Of a stretch of 64,000 bases of DNA, positions 46,327-54,193 are shown piece after piece (position 1 is the stretch's first letter; each line of letters starts with the position of its first letter). Made by a program: the position numbers and the translations under genes. This DNA comes from Xanthobacteraceae bacterium (lineage in GTDB: Bacteria; Pseudomonadota; Alphaproteobacteria; Rhizobiales; Xanthobacteraceae), in the NCBI GenBank assembly GCA_030041005.1, contig JASHOR010000043.1, forward strand, positions 62,001 to 126,000, given 5' to 3'. The notes beneath the pieces are model-generated. The model did not search any database. It was not told where the DNA came from and worked only from the letters and a program-made list of their open reading frames with translations.

Positions 46327-46800
46327 CTATGCCGCCGCCTTGGACGTCGCCTTGGCCGCGAGCTTTACGGCTTCGATGATCTCCGGATAAGCGCCGCAGC
46401 GGCAGAGGTTGCCGGAGAGATAATGGCGGATGTCGTCGTCGCTTGGGTTTGGATGCTCTTTCAGCAACTGATGTGCCATGAGAATGAAGCCGGGCGTGCA
46501 GAATCCGCATTGGAATGCGCCGGTGTCGATGAAGGCCTGTTGCACCGGCGACAGGCGGCCGTCGGCATCGAGGTGCTCGACCGTGGCGACGCGCTTGCCG
46601 TCCACCCAGACTGCAAAATAGAGGCAGCCGGAGACCGCCTTGTCATCAACCAGCACGGTGCAGCAGCCGCATAACCCCTGGCCGCAGCTTTCGCGCGAGC
46701 CGAACAGATCGAAGCGCTGCAACAGCTCGACGAGGTTGCGGTGCGGCTCGATATCGGTCGAGACCGGCCGGCCGTTGAGGGTGAAGCTGATAGCGGTCAT
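46327..46800 (-). CDS. Molybdenum hydroxylase [2Fe-2S] subunit (CoxS-type)
   Basis: 157 residues with two [2Fe-2S] domains. Plant-type cluster: CGQGLCGCC (Cys39, Cys44, Cys47) and Cys59. Second cluster: CGFC (Cys98, Cys101) and CRC (Cys133, Cys135). This is the small electron-transfer subunit of the xanthine dehydrogenase/CO dehydrogenase family. The FAD subunit gene lies 73 bp upstream, but no large molybdopterin subunit gene exists on either side. Confidence 0.94.
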   Translation of the reverse strand: MTAISFTLNGRPVSTDIEPHRNLVELLQRFDLFGSRESCGQGLCGCCTVLVDDKAVSGCLYFAVWVDGKRVATVEHLDADGRLSPVQQAFIDTGAFQCGFCTPGFILMAHQLLKEHPNPSDDDIRHYLSGNLCRCGAYPEIIEAVKLAAKATSKAAA

Positions 46801-46873
46801 GGCGGAAGCTTTCTTTCGGTTGTCGCTGCAGTCGCGGGACGGATGCTTCGTCCGCCCCGCTTCATCGCTGCAT

Positions 46874-47740
46874 CTAATGCACGCTCTCGTTCAAGGCCTG
46901 GCGAACCGCGCGGCGCAGATAGACCCGCAACAGCTCGCGTTTGTAAGGAGCCGAGCCGTGAGCGTCGGAGAGCGTCTGGACTTCGTCGGCTGCCGCGTCG
47001 CCGGCGCGGCGCAGCGCCGCGTCCTCCGGTGCCGTCGATTGCAGCACTTTCTCCACCCCCGACATGCGGGTCACTTTCTCGGTCGCCGCACTGACGACGA
47101 CGATCGGATCGCGGATCGCTCCGTCGGCAAGCGCAAACGAGACGGCGACTCCGAGCGACGGCCAGTCGTCGGCGGTACGCGAGGTGACTTTCATATAGGC
47201 GGCTTTGCGCCCGTTAAGCGGCGGCACCAAAACCGAGGTGATCAGCTCGTTCCTGTCCAGAACGGTCTCGTAATAGCCGGTATAAAGCTGCTCGAGCGGA
47301 AGCTGCCGCTCGCCTTTCGGTCCGGCGACCGAAATCCGCGCGCCGAGCGCGGCCAATATCGGCGGCAGGTCCATATGCGGGTCGCCGTGGGCGAGGGCGC
47401 CGCCGACACGGGCGACGTTGCGAACCCGCACATTCGACAGCGTGCGCATTGCTCGATGAAGCACCGGCAGCCGAGCGGCGACGTTCGCATCCTTTTCCAC
47501 CTCGCGCAAACTCGCCATCGCGCCGATGCGCAGCTCGCCGCTCGCGCCAAGCGTGATGCGCGCGTATTCGGGCTCGATGCGGTGCAGGCAGATGAGGCGG
47601 GTCGGCTGAAATACGCCGGCCTTCATCATCAGCATCAGCGCCGTGCCGCCCGCCACCGGCCGGATCGCCGGCTCCTGCGGATCAAGCATCGACAGCGCCT
47701 CCTTCAGCGAAGTCGCCTCCACCATCTCAAAGGGAATCAC
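46874..47740 (-). CDS. Molybdenum hydroxylase FAD subunit (CoxM-type)
   Basis: 288 residues from a GTG at 47740. FAD-binding motifs RPVAGGTALMLMMKAG and RVGGALAHGDPHMDL are present, although the usual AGGTDL reads AGGTAL here. The C-terminal CO-dehydrogenase-flavoprotein domain follows (VAVSFALADGAIRDPIVVVSAAT). Medium subunit of a three-part hydroxylase. Upstream is an ABC permease with a 78-bp gap. The catalytic large subunit is missing locally. Confidence 0.92.
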   Translation of the reverse strand: MIPFEMVEATSLKEALSMLDPQEPAIRPVAGGTALMLMMKAGVFQPTRLICLHRIEPEYARITLGASGELRIGAMASLREVEKDANVAARLPVLHRAMRTLSNVRVRNVARVGGALAHGDPHMDLPPILAALGARISVAGPKGERQLPLEQLYTGYYETVLDRNELITSVLVPPLNGRKAAYMKVTSRTADDWPSLGVAVSFALADGAIRDPIVVVSAATEKVTRMSGVEKVLQSTAPEDAALRRAGDAAADEVQTLSDAHGSAPYKRELLRVYLRRAVRQALNESVH

Positions 47741-47818
47741 CGGACGCTTCTCCCGAAAGTTTCTCCAGAGCGACTTAAATCACATTCGGGATCGCCGCGT
47801 CGAGACAGTCGCCCGCCA

Positions 47819-49348
47819 TCAGCCGTTGTGTGCCCGCGGGCTGATCGCATAGGTGCCGCCCAGCACCATCAGCGTCAGCACGGCAGGCGCCGCGGCCAGC
47901 CAGAGACTGGCGGCGGCGACTGCGGCTGTGGCCGCCCAGCCGATCGAGGAGAACGCCTCGGCAAAGGTCGCCAGGCGCGAGGAGACCTGGCGGCGGCGAA
48001 ACTGGCTGCGCTTGGCCTGGCTGCGGAACCAGAATTGCACGGCGGTGGCTGCCGCGGCAGCGATGGCGATGCCGCCGCCGGCGATCAGCGCGTGCCATGG
48101 CGAAGCGACCGCCAGCGCCAACGTCAGCGGCGCGAAAATGACCGCAACGGCGGCGAGCACCGCTTCGATCTTGGCGCGCAGGATGGAGCGCCCCGGCATC
48201 GGCGCCGTGGCGACCAGATCCGACGCGTCCTCGCCGGAAACCGCAAGCCACGCGAGCCCGCCGGCGAGTTGTCCCGCCGCCATGACCAGAACCGGCACCA
48301 GCAGTTGCATCGCGCCGTCGCCGCGATCGAAGCTCAGCCACAGCATCAACGCGGGCGGCACCAGATAAAGCATCTGCATCAGCGTTTGCGACATCAGCCA
48401 GGGATCGCGGCGGAGCAGAATCCATTCCTTGCGGCGCAGCGCCCGGCCGGGCGACGTGCCGCCGCGAAACGCATTGCGCCGCGTCCGGATAGGCCCGGAC
48501 CGGCCGATGCCGGCGGCTGCCAACGCATAGTCGCCGAAACGCGGCGACGCGTATGCCACGGCCGCGGCCAGAAGCGCCGCGCTCGTTGCGAGCACGGCAA
48601 GCAAGGGAATCGTTTCGCCGAGCGCCGCGCGTGCCGGCCACCACAGCACGCTGTCAGTGGCGGGCGAGAGCGCCAGTAGCGTCGGCGATTGCAGCGCGGC
48701 CACGCGCGAAATCGTGCCGTAGGACAGGATCGCGATGATTTGCAGTCCGATGACGAAAGCGGCGCCGATCAGCGCCGCTACGACCTGGGCCACAAAGCGC
48801 GTGCGCTTGGCGCCGAGCACGCGAAACAGCGTGACGGTCAGCGCCACCGCGACCGCCGTTGCCGCGGCGCCCATCGCCGCGAGCAGCCCGTATCCGCCAA
48901 GCCAGCGCCAACCGCCGCGCAGGACGAGCACGTCGATAAAAGGCGCTGCCAGCGGCAGCGCCATCATCGTCGTCGCCAGCGTAACGGTGAGGATGCGGAC
49001 CGCGAACAGCCTGCCGGCGTCGGCTGGCGAGGAGAGGATGAGGTCGAGATCGGAACGCGCGTAGAAGGCCCGCGTCACCGACTCCATCGCCTGCGAGATC
49101 ATCAGCATCCACGACAGAAGGGCGCTGCCCGTAATCGAGAGCAGGGCTTGCCGATCAACGGCCGCATTGGCGTAGCGGCCGACCATCCAATAGGCGACCA
49201 AATGCATGAAGGCGACGAAAGCGACGATTGCGACCACCGCGGCGGGGAGCCGTTTGCGCTTGCCGCCCGTGATCATCGACCACCAATCGCGCCAGGCGAG
49301 CCGCCACTCGTGGCGGGCGAACCAAGCCACGGACCCGACCGCATTCAC
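47819..49348 (-). CDS. Large ABC-type exporter permease
   Basis: 509 residues from a GTG at 49348 that overlaps the stop of the ATPase gene (GTGA). About twelve hydrophobic helices in two halves; a cytoplasmic SDLDLILSSPADAGRLF segment after TM3 is typical of the ABC-2-like permeases of 500-560 residues. Central hydrophilic stretch GRALRRKEWILLRRDPWL. Substrate unknown. Presumably works with the ATPase encoded just upstream. Confidence 0.88.
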   Translation of the reverse strand: MNAVGSVAWFARHEWRLAWRDWWSMITGGKRKRLPAAVVAIVAFVAFMHLVAYWMVGRYANAAVDRQALLSITGSALLSWMLMISQAMESVTRAFYARSDLDLILSSPADAGRLFAVRILTVTLATTMMALPLAAPFIDVLVLRGGWRWLGGYGLLAAMGAAATAVAVALTVTLFRVLGAKRTRFVAQVVAALIGAAFVIGLQIIAILSYGTISRVAALQSPTLLALSPATDSVLWWPARAALGETIPLLAVLATSAALLAAAVAYASPRFGDYALAAAGIGRSGPIRTRRNAFRGGTSPGRALRRKEWILLRRDPWLMSQTLMQMLYLVPPALMLWLSFDRGDGAMQLLVPVLVMAAGQLAGGLAWLAVSGEDASDLVATAPMPGRSILRAKIEAVLAAVAVIFAPLTLALAVASPWHALIAGGGIAIAAAAATAVQFWFRSQAKRSQFRRRQVSSRLATFAEAFSSIGWAATAAVAAASLWLAAAPAVLTLMVLGGTYAISPRAHNG

Positions 49349-50130
49349 GATACGTGCGCCGGCTCGGCGACCAGTGCGAGGAATGTGTCCTCGAGGCTGT
49401 CGCCGTCGCGCGTCGCCGCGCCGGCGCTGCGGTCGGCCGCCGCGCGCAATTCTTCCAACGTGCCTTCGGCGATCAGCCTGCCGCGGGCGAGAATGCCGAT
49501 GCGGTCAGCCATTCGCTCGGCGACTTCCAGGATGTGCGTGCTCATGATGACGGTGTCGCCGCTGCGCGTGCGCTCGCGCAGCACAGTCTTGACTTGGCGC
49601 GCGGAGCCGGCGTCGAGACCGGTCAGCGGCTCGTCAAGAATGATGAGGCGGGGATCGTGAACGAGCGCGCCGGCGAGGGCCACCTTCTGGCGCATCCCCT
49701 TGGAGAAGCTTTCGCAGCGTTCGTCGGCATGCGGGGCGAGTCCGAGCCAGGCCAGGAGTTCCTCGGCGCGCGCCTTGGCCGTCCGCGGTTCGACTCGCCA
49801 CAGGCCCGAGACGAATTCCAGATATTCGCGCGGAGTGAGCTTGTCGTAGATCATCGGCTCGTCGGAAAGCCAGGCCACGATGCGTTTTGCCGCCACCGGA
49901 TCGGCGAGCGCGTCCATGCCGCCGATCCGGATCGTGCCGGTATCGGGGCGCAGAAGCCCGGCGATCATCCGCAGCGTGGTGGTCTTGCCGGCGCCGTTGG
50001 GGCCCACAAGCGCGTAAAACTCGCCGGCGCGGATCGCAAGGTCGAGTCCGTCGACCGCGGGCCGGTCGAAGCGCTTGACCAGACGCTGAATTTCGAGCGC
50101 GAAGGGCGGCGGTGGCATGACGTGCTGCAT
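49345..50130 (-). CDS. ABC transporter ATP-binding protein
   Basis: 261 residues from the ATG at 50130. Walker [14 protein letters not shown], signature FSKGMRQKV (a common variant of LSGGQ in this group), Walker B LIILDEPLTGLD and switch-His in STHILEVAERMAD. Close to the ATPases that pair with large ABC-2 permeases. Forms an operon with the permease downstream; the XDH-type genes may be at its end. Confidence 0.93.
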   Translation of the reverse strand: MQHVMPPPPFALEIQRLVKRFDRPAVDGLDLAIRAGEFYALVGPNGAGKTTTLRMIAGLLRPDTGTIRIGGMDALADPVAAKRIVAWLSDEPMIYDKLTPREYLEFVSGLWRVEPRTAKARAEELLAWLGLAPHADERCESFSKGMRQKVALAGALVHDPRLIILDEPLTGLDAGSARQVKTVLRERTRSGDTVIMSTHILEVAERMADRIGILARGRLIAEGTLEELRAAADRSAGAATRDGDSLEDTFLALVAEPAHVS

Positions 50131-50285
50131 GAACGATCGCGAGGATATCCAGGAGCTATGCCGGCGGCGGGCCGCGGGTCCGCCGCGCGCCACGTCGCTT
50201 CGGTTGCTGCCGCGCTGCGTCCGCCGAAGCTAGCCAAGACAGGTTTCGCGCCGGTGAATCGATTGCCGCTTTTTGCGTTGAACGG

Positions 50286-51224
50286 TTAAGGCGCTATGCG
50301 GTCGATCTCGGCAAGGTCGGCGGGCGAAAGCCTCCAATCGACTGCGGCGACGTTTTGCTCCACCTGCTCCGGCCTGGTGGCACCGGCAATGATGCTGGAA
50401 ATACACGGCTGGGCGGCCAGCCAGCTCATGGCCAGTTCAAGGAGCGTATGCCCGCGTGCGGCGGCGAAGGCGGTGAGCGCCGTGACGGCGCGCCAATTGC
50501 GTTGGGTCAATAAGCTATCGGCATAGCGCGCGTGGGCCTGAAGCCTCGATCCGGTCGGCGGCGGTTCGCCCTGTCTGTATTTGCCGGTCAACAATCCGCT
50601 GGCGAGCGGAAAGTAGGGCAAGAGGCCGAGTTCATGCTTGCGCATGACGGGAAGACGATCCCGTTCAAGCTCGCGTTCGATAAGGTTGTATCTATCCTGA
50701 CAGCAAACAAACGAGGTCAGGTTCTTTTCCTCGGCGGTGTGCTGGGCCGCTTCGATCTCGCTGGCGGAAAAATTGGAGCAGCCGATGAAGCGAATCTTTC
50801 CGGCTCTCTTGAGATCGTCGAGCGCGCGCAACGTTTCCTCGATCGGCGTCCCGGGATCGGGCCGATGCACCTGATAAAGATCGATCCAATCGGTTTTCAG
50901 GCGCCGCAAGCTCGCTTCAGCCGCCTGCATGATATAGCCGCGTGCCGCGCCGCGCTGCGTTCCCGCCGCATCCATGGGCAGGCCGAACTTGGTCGCCAGC
51001 ACGATGCTCCGGCGCCGCGGTCCGAGGATTTGTCCCAAAACTTCTTCGGAGCCGCCTTTGTTGCCGTAAATATCGGCGGTGTCGATCAGCGTCACGCCGA
51101 GTTCGAGCGCCTTTTCCACGACGCGGCGCGATTCCGCCAGACCGATCCGGCCGCCGAAATTATTGGCGCCCAGCCCGACGAGCGAAACGTCCGGGCCGCA
51201 GCGTCCGAGCTTGCGGTGGTCCAT
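50286..51224 (-). CDS. Aldo/keto reductase
   Basis: 312 residues, TIM-barrel NADPH-dependent reductase. The active-site tetrad is visible: Asp in LIDTADIYGNKG with Tyr, Lys in LATKFGLP, His in LYQVHRPDP. The NADPH-binding C-terminus has SSIIAGATRPEQVEQN. Closest in pattern to the YajO/MgrA-like bacterial AKRs. ATG at 51224. Followed by malic enzyme upstream on the same strand with 21 bp between. Confidence 0.92.
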   Translation of the reverse strand: MDHRKLGRCGPDVSLVGLGANNFGGRIGLAESRRVVEKALELGVTLIDTADIYGNKGGSEEVLGQILGPRRRSIVLATKFGLPMDAAGTQRGAARGYIMQAAEASLRRLKTDWIDLYQVHRPDPGTPIEETLRALDDLKRAGKIRFIGCSNFSASEIEAAQHTAEEKNLTSFVCCQDRYNLIERELERDRLPVMRKHELGLLPYFPLASGLLTGKYRQGEPPPTGSRLQAHARYADSLLTQRNWRAVTALTAFAAARGHTLLELAMSWLAAQPCISSIIAGATRPEQVEQNVAAVDWRLSPADLAEIDRIAP

Positions 51225-51245
51225 GGCGGCTCCGGCAACGAGCGC

Positions 51246-53549
51246 TCACGCGCTCGCGTAATAGGCGGCGAGAGCCGCCATGTTGAGGAGCTCCGCATCG
51301 TTGGCCGACAACGGCACGATCTGCACCGAGCGGTCGAGGCCGACCAGCATGGGACCGATCACGGTGGCGCCGCCAAGTTCCATCAGCATCTTGGTCGAGA
51401 TCGAGGCCGAGTGAAATGCCGGCATGATGAGCACGTTCGCCGGGCCGGAAAGCCGGCAGAACGGATAGGCCTCGCGCAACTCCATGTTCAGGGCTACATC
51501 CGCCGCCATGTCGCCGTCGTATTCGAAATCGACGTGACGTTCATCGAGCAGGCGCACCGCTTCCTGCACGCGCTTCGAGCGCTCGCCGGCCGGATATCCG
51601 AATGTCGAGAAGGCAGTCAGCGCCAGCCGGGGCTCGTATCCGAGGGTGCGGGCCACGCGCGCCGCCTCGATGGCAATTTCGGCGAGGTCGCTCGCGGTGG
51701 GCATTTCGGTCACCGCGGTATCGGCCACCAGCACCGTGCGGCCGCGCGCCAGCACAAGCGAGGCGCCCATGACCCGATGGCCGGGCTTCGCATCGATGCA
51801 GCGGCGCACATCCTCGAGCGCGACCGAGAAATTGCGCGTGACGCCGGTCACCATCGCGTCGGCATCGCCCAGCGCCACCATGCAGGAGGCAAAATGATTG
51901 CGGTCCTGATTGACCAGGCGCTGGCAGTCGCGCTGCAAGAAGCCCTGACGCTGCAGCCGTTCGTAGAGATACGCTGCATACGCCGCATTGCGCCGCGACA
52001 GCGCGGCATTGATAATTTGGATTCCGCCGCCGAGCTCGACGCCGAGGGCCTTCGCGGTCTCGCGCACGCGATTCTCGCGGCCGCAAAGCAGGGCACTGCC
52101 AAGTCCCTGTTGCACAAAGTGAGCCGCAGCGCGGATCACCTGCTCCTCTTCGCCTTCGGCGAAGACCACGCGGCGGGGCTGCCGGCGCAGCCGTTCGTAA
52201 ACGCCGGTCAATACGCCGGCAACCGGATCGCGCCGGCTGCGCAATTGCTGCCGATACGTCTCCATGTTGGCGATCGGACGCCGGGCGACTTTGGAGTCCA
52301 TCGCCGCCTTCGCCACCGCCGGCGGAACGTCCGAAATCAGTCGCGGGTCGAACGGCACCGGGATGATGTAATCGGGCCCGTATTTCGGCCGCGCTCCATA
52401 GGCGGCGGCGACCTCATCGGGAACGTCCTCGCGGGCGAGCGCGGCGAGCGCGTAGGCCGCCGCGATCTTCATCTCCATGTTGATCGCCCGTGCGCGCACG
52501 TCGAGCGCGCCGCGGAAGATGTAGGGGAAGCCGAGCACGTTGTTGATCTGGTTGGGATAATCGGACCGGCCGGTGGCCATGATGGCGTCCGAGCGCACCG
52601 CCGCCACGTCCTCGACGGTGATTTCCGGATCGGGATTGGCCATGGCGAATATGATCGGCTTGTCGGCCATTGACCTGACCATCGCCTTGGTCACGGCGCC
52701 TTTCACCGAAAGGCCGAAAAACACATCGGCGCCGGCCAGGGCTTCGGCCAGCGTGCGCGCCGCCGTCTGCACCGCAAAGCCCGATTTCCACTGGTTCATC
52801 CCGTCGGTACGGCCCTCATAGATCACGCCCTTGGTATCGCAGAGGACGAGATTCTCGGGACGAAAGCCGATCGCGCGGAGCAGTTCGAGGCAGGCGATGC
52901 CAGCGGCGCCGGCGCCATTGCAGACCAGCTTTGTGGTCTTGATCTCGCGCCCGGTGAGTTCGAGCGCGTTGATCAGCCCGGCCGCGGCGATGATCGCGGT
53001 GCCATGCTGGTCGTCGTGAAATACCGGAATGTCCAACAGTTCGCGCAGCTTTTGCTCGATGATGAAACATTCGGGCGCCTTGATGTCTTCGAGGTTGATT
53101 CCTCCCCAGCTCTTGCCCAACAACCTTACGCAATTGATGAATTCGTCCGGGTCCTGGGTGGAAACCTCGAGGTCGATAGAATCGACGTCGGCGAAACGCT
53201 TGAACAGAACAGACTTGCCTTCCATCACCGGCTTGGCGGCGAGCGCTCCACGATTGCCGAGGCCGAGAATTGCTGTGCCGTTGGTGATGACGGCGACGAA
53301 ATTGCCTTTGGTCGTGTAGTCGAACGCGCGCTCCTCGTCCTCGGCGATGGCCAATACCGGCACGGCGACGCCCGGCGAATAGGCGAGCGAGAGATCGCGC
53401 TGCGTCGCCATCGGCTTGGTGGCGACGACTTCCAGCTTGCCCGGCCGACCCTGGCTGTGAAACAGCAGTGCTTCCTGGTCGGTGAATGTCAGCCGCGTTG
53501 AGCGGCCATCGCTCTTGCTTTCGTTCTTGCCGCCATTCTGAGAAGCCAT
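51246..53549 (-). CDS. maeB: NADP-dependent malic enzyme with phosphotransacetylase-like domain
   Basis: 767 residues from the ATG at 53549 behind an AGGAAG site; an ATG at 53567 has none. Decarboxylates malate to pyruvate and NADPH. The malic-enzyme half (about 1-430) has VTNGTAILGLGNRGALAAKPVMEGK and VCNGAGAAGIACLELL for NADP; the second half (about 440-767) is a phosphate-acetyltransferase-like domain that serves in regulation by acetyl-CoA. Length matches MaeB. A 14-bp palindrome lies upstream. Confidence 0.96.
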   Translation of the reverse strand: MASQNGGKNESKSDGRSTRLTFTDQEALLFHSQGRPGKLEVVATKPMATQRDLSLAYSPGVAVPVLAIAEDEERAFDYTTKGNFVAVITNGTAILGLGNRGALAAKPVMEGKSVLFKRFADVDSIDLEVSTQDPDEFINCVRLLGKSWGGINLEDIKAPECFIIEQKLRELLDIPVFHDDQHGTAIIAAAGLINALELTGREIKTTKLVCNGAGAAGIACLELLRAIGFRPENLVLCDTKGVIYEGRTDGMNQWKSGFAVQTAARTLAEALAGADVFFGLSVKGAVTKAMVRSMADKPIIFAMANPDPEITVEDVAAVRSDAIMATGRSDYPNQINNVLGFPYIFRGALDVRARAINMEMKIAAAYALAALAREDVPDEVAAAYGARPKYGPDYIIPVPFDPRLISDVPPAVAKAAMDSKVARRPIANMETYRQQLRSRRDPVAGVLTGVYERLRRQPRRVVFAEGEEEQVIRAAAHFVQQGLGSALLCGRENRVRETAKALGVELGGGIQIINAALSRRNAAYAAYLYERLQRQGFLQRDCQRLVNQDRNHFASCMVALGDADAMVTGVTRNFSVALEDVRRCIDAKPGHRVMGASLVLARGRTVLVADTAVTEMPTASDLAEIAIEAARVARTLGYEPRLALTAFSTFGYPAGERSKRVQEAVRLLDERHVDFEYDGDMAADVALNMELREAYPFCRLSGPANVLIMPAFHSASISTKMLMELGGATVIGPMLVGLDRSVQIVPLSANDAELLNMAALAAYYASA

Positions 53550-53667
53550 ATTGTCACTTCCTGCCATGCCGCACGAATTGACCCCCGCCGGTCGGGAACT
53601 TAGCGAAATCGCCGGCCGGTACTCAAGGGAGTGCGGCGACGCCCCGAAGAATGCGACAATCGCGACC

Positions 53668-53681
53668 TGACACGCGTGTCA
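53668..53681. promoter_or_regulatory. Perfect 14-bp palindrome, possible operator
   Basis: TGACACGCGTGTCA is self-complementary and lies between the divergent maeB and the small membrane protein gene, 119 bp from the maeB start. Such a site could bind a dimeric regulator; no regulator can be named. Confidence 0.4.
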
Positions 53682-53749
53682 TACATTGAACAAGGAGGTG
53701 CGGGAGAGTATTGAAATCCTCACCTGCAATTCCCCTCCCGGCGATATCG

Positions 53750-54067
53750 ATGATCCGATTCCTGCTTCGCTTTCTGGGCCTTCTGCTCCTTGCCACCGCG
53801 TTCGTATTCCTCATCTATGACGGAACAAAATCGATCGCCAACCAGCAGATTGTCTATCTGCCCGTGAGTGAACTGTGGGCGGACATCGACCAGCATAGCC
53901 TCAACACTGTCCAGGACTGGTTCAGACAAAGGGCGCTGTGGGCGTGGAATCCCTACATGCGAACGATCCTCGATTTGCCGAGCTGGGCCGTGCTTGCCAT
54001 CGTATCGGCAATTCTGGTTATTCTCGGCCGCAAGAAGAAAAAGCTCATCGGTTACGCGCGGGACTAG
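53750..54067 (+). CDS. Small conserved membrane protein
   Basis: 105 residues from the ATG at 53750. An in-frame TTG at 53711 with an AGGAGGT site 13 bp upstream of it is an alternative that adds 13 residues. Two hydrophobic helices, FLLRFLGLLLLATAFVFLIYD at one end and LPSWAVLAIVSAILVILG near the other, with a basic tail (RKKKKLIGYARD). Its TAG stop codon is the TAG of the CTAG end of a hairpin element. Family unknown to me. Confidence 0.75.
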   Translation: MIRFLLRFLGLLLLATAFVFLIYDGTKSIANQQIVYLPVSELWADIDQHSLNTVQDWFRQRALWAWNPYMRTILDLPSWAVLAIVSAILVILGRKKKKLIGYARD

Positions 54068-54149
54068 TGGAGCGGATTGGCTTTGGTTCAGAACTCCGCA
54101 TGACGAGGTCGCGGCAGAAATGATGCGGACTTCTGAACCGCCACACGAG
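54064..54149 (+). repeat. CTAG-family hairpin, type B copy 4 fused to a type C end
   Basis: The first 15 bases, CTAGTGGAGCGGATT, are the end of a reverse type C element; from GGCTTTGGTTCAG onward it is type B, ending CCACACGAG. So it is a chimera. Its CTAG supplies the stop codon of the upstream small membrane protein gene. Confidence 0.88.
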
Positions 54150-54193
54150 GCCGAAAATAGCCCGCGGGGCGGAACGTCAAATGAGGGAGTGAA

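Noticed and set aside
46640-48679. Long plus-strand open frame over the coxS, coxM and ABC permease genes
   Set aside because: Antisense to three convincing genes; Arg/His-rich without domains.
50532-52673. Long plus-strand open frame (about 713 codons) across the aldo/keto reductase and malic enzyme genes
   Set aside because: Antisense to two well-recognised genes; no domain and biased composition.
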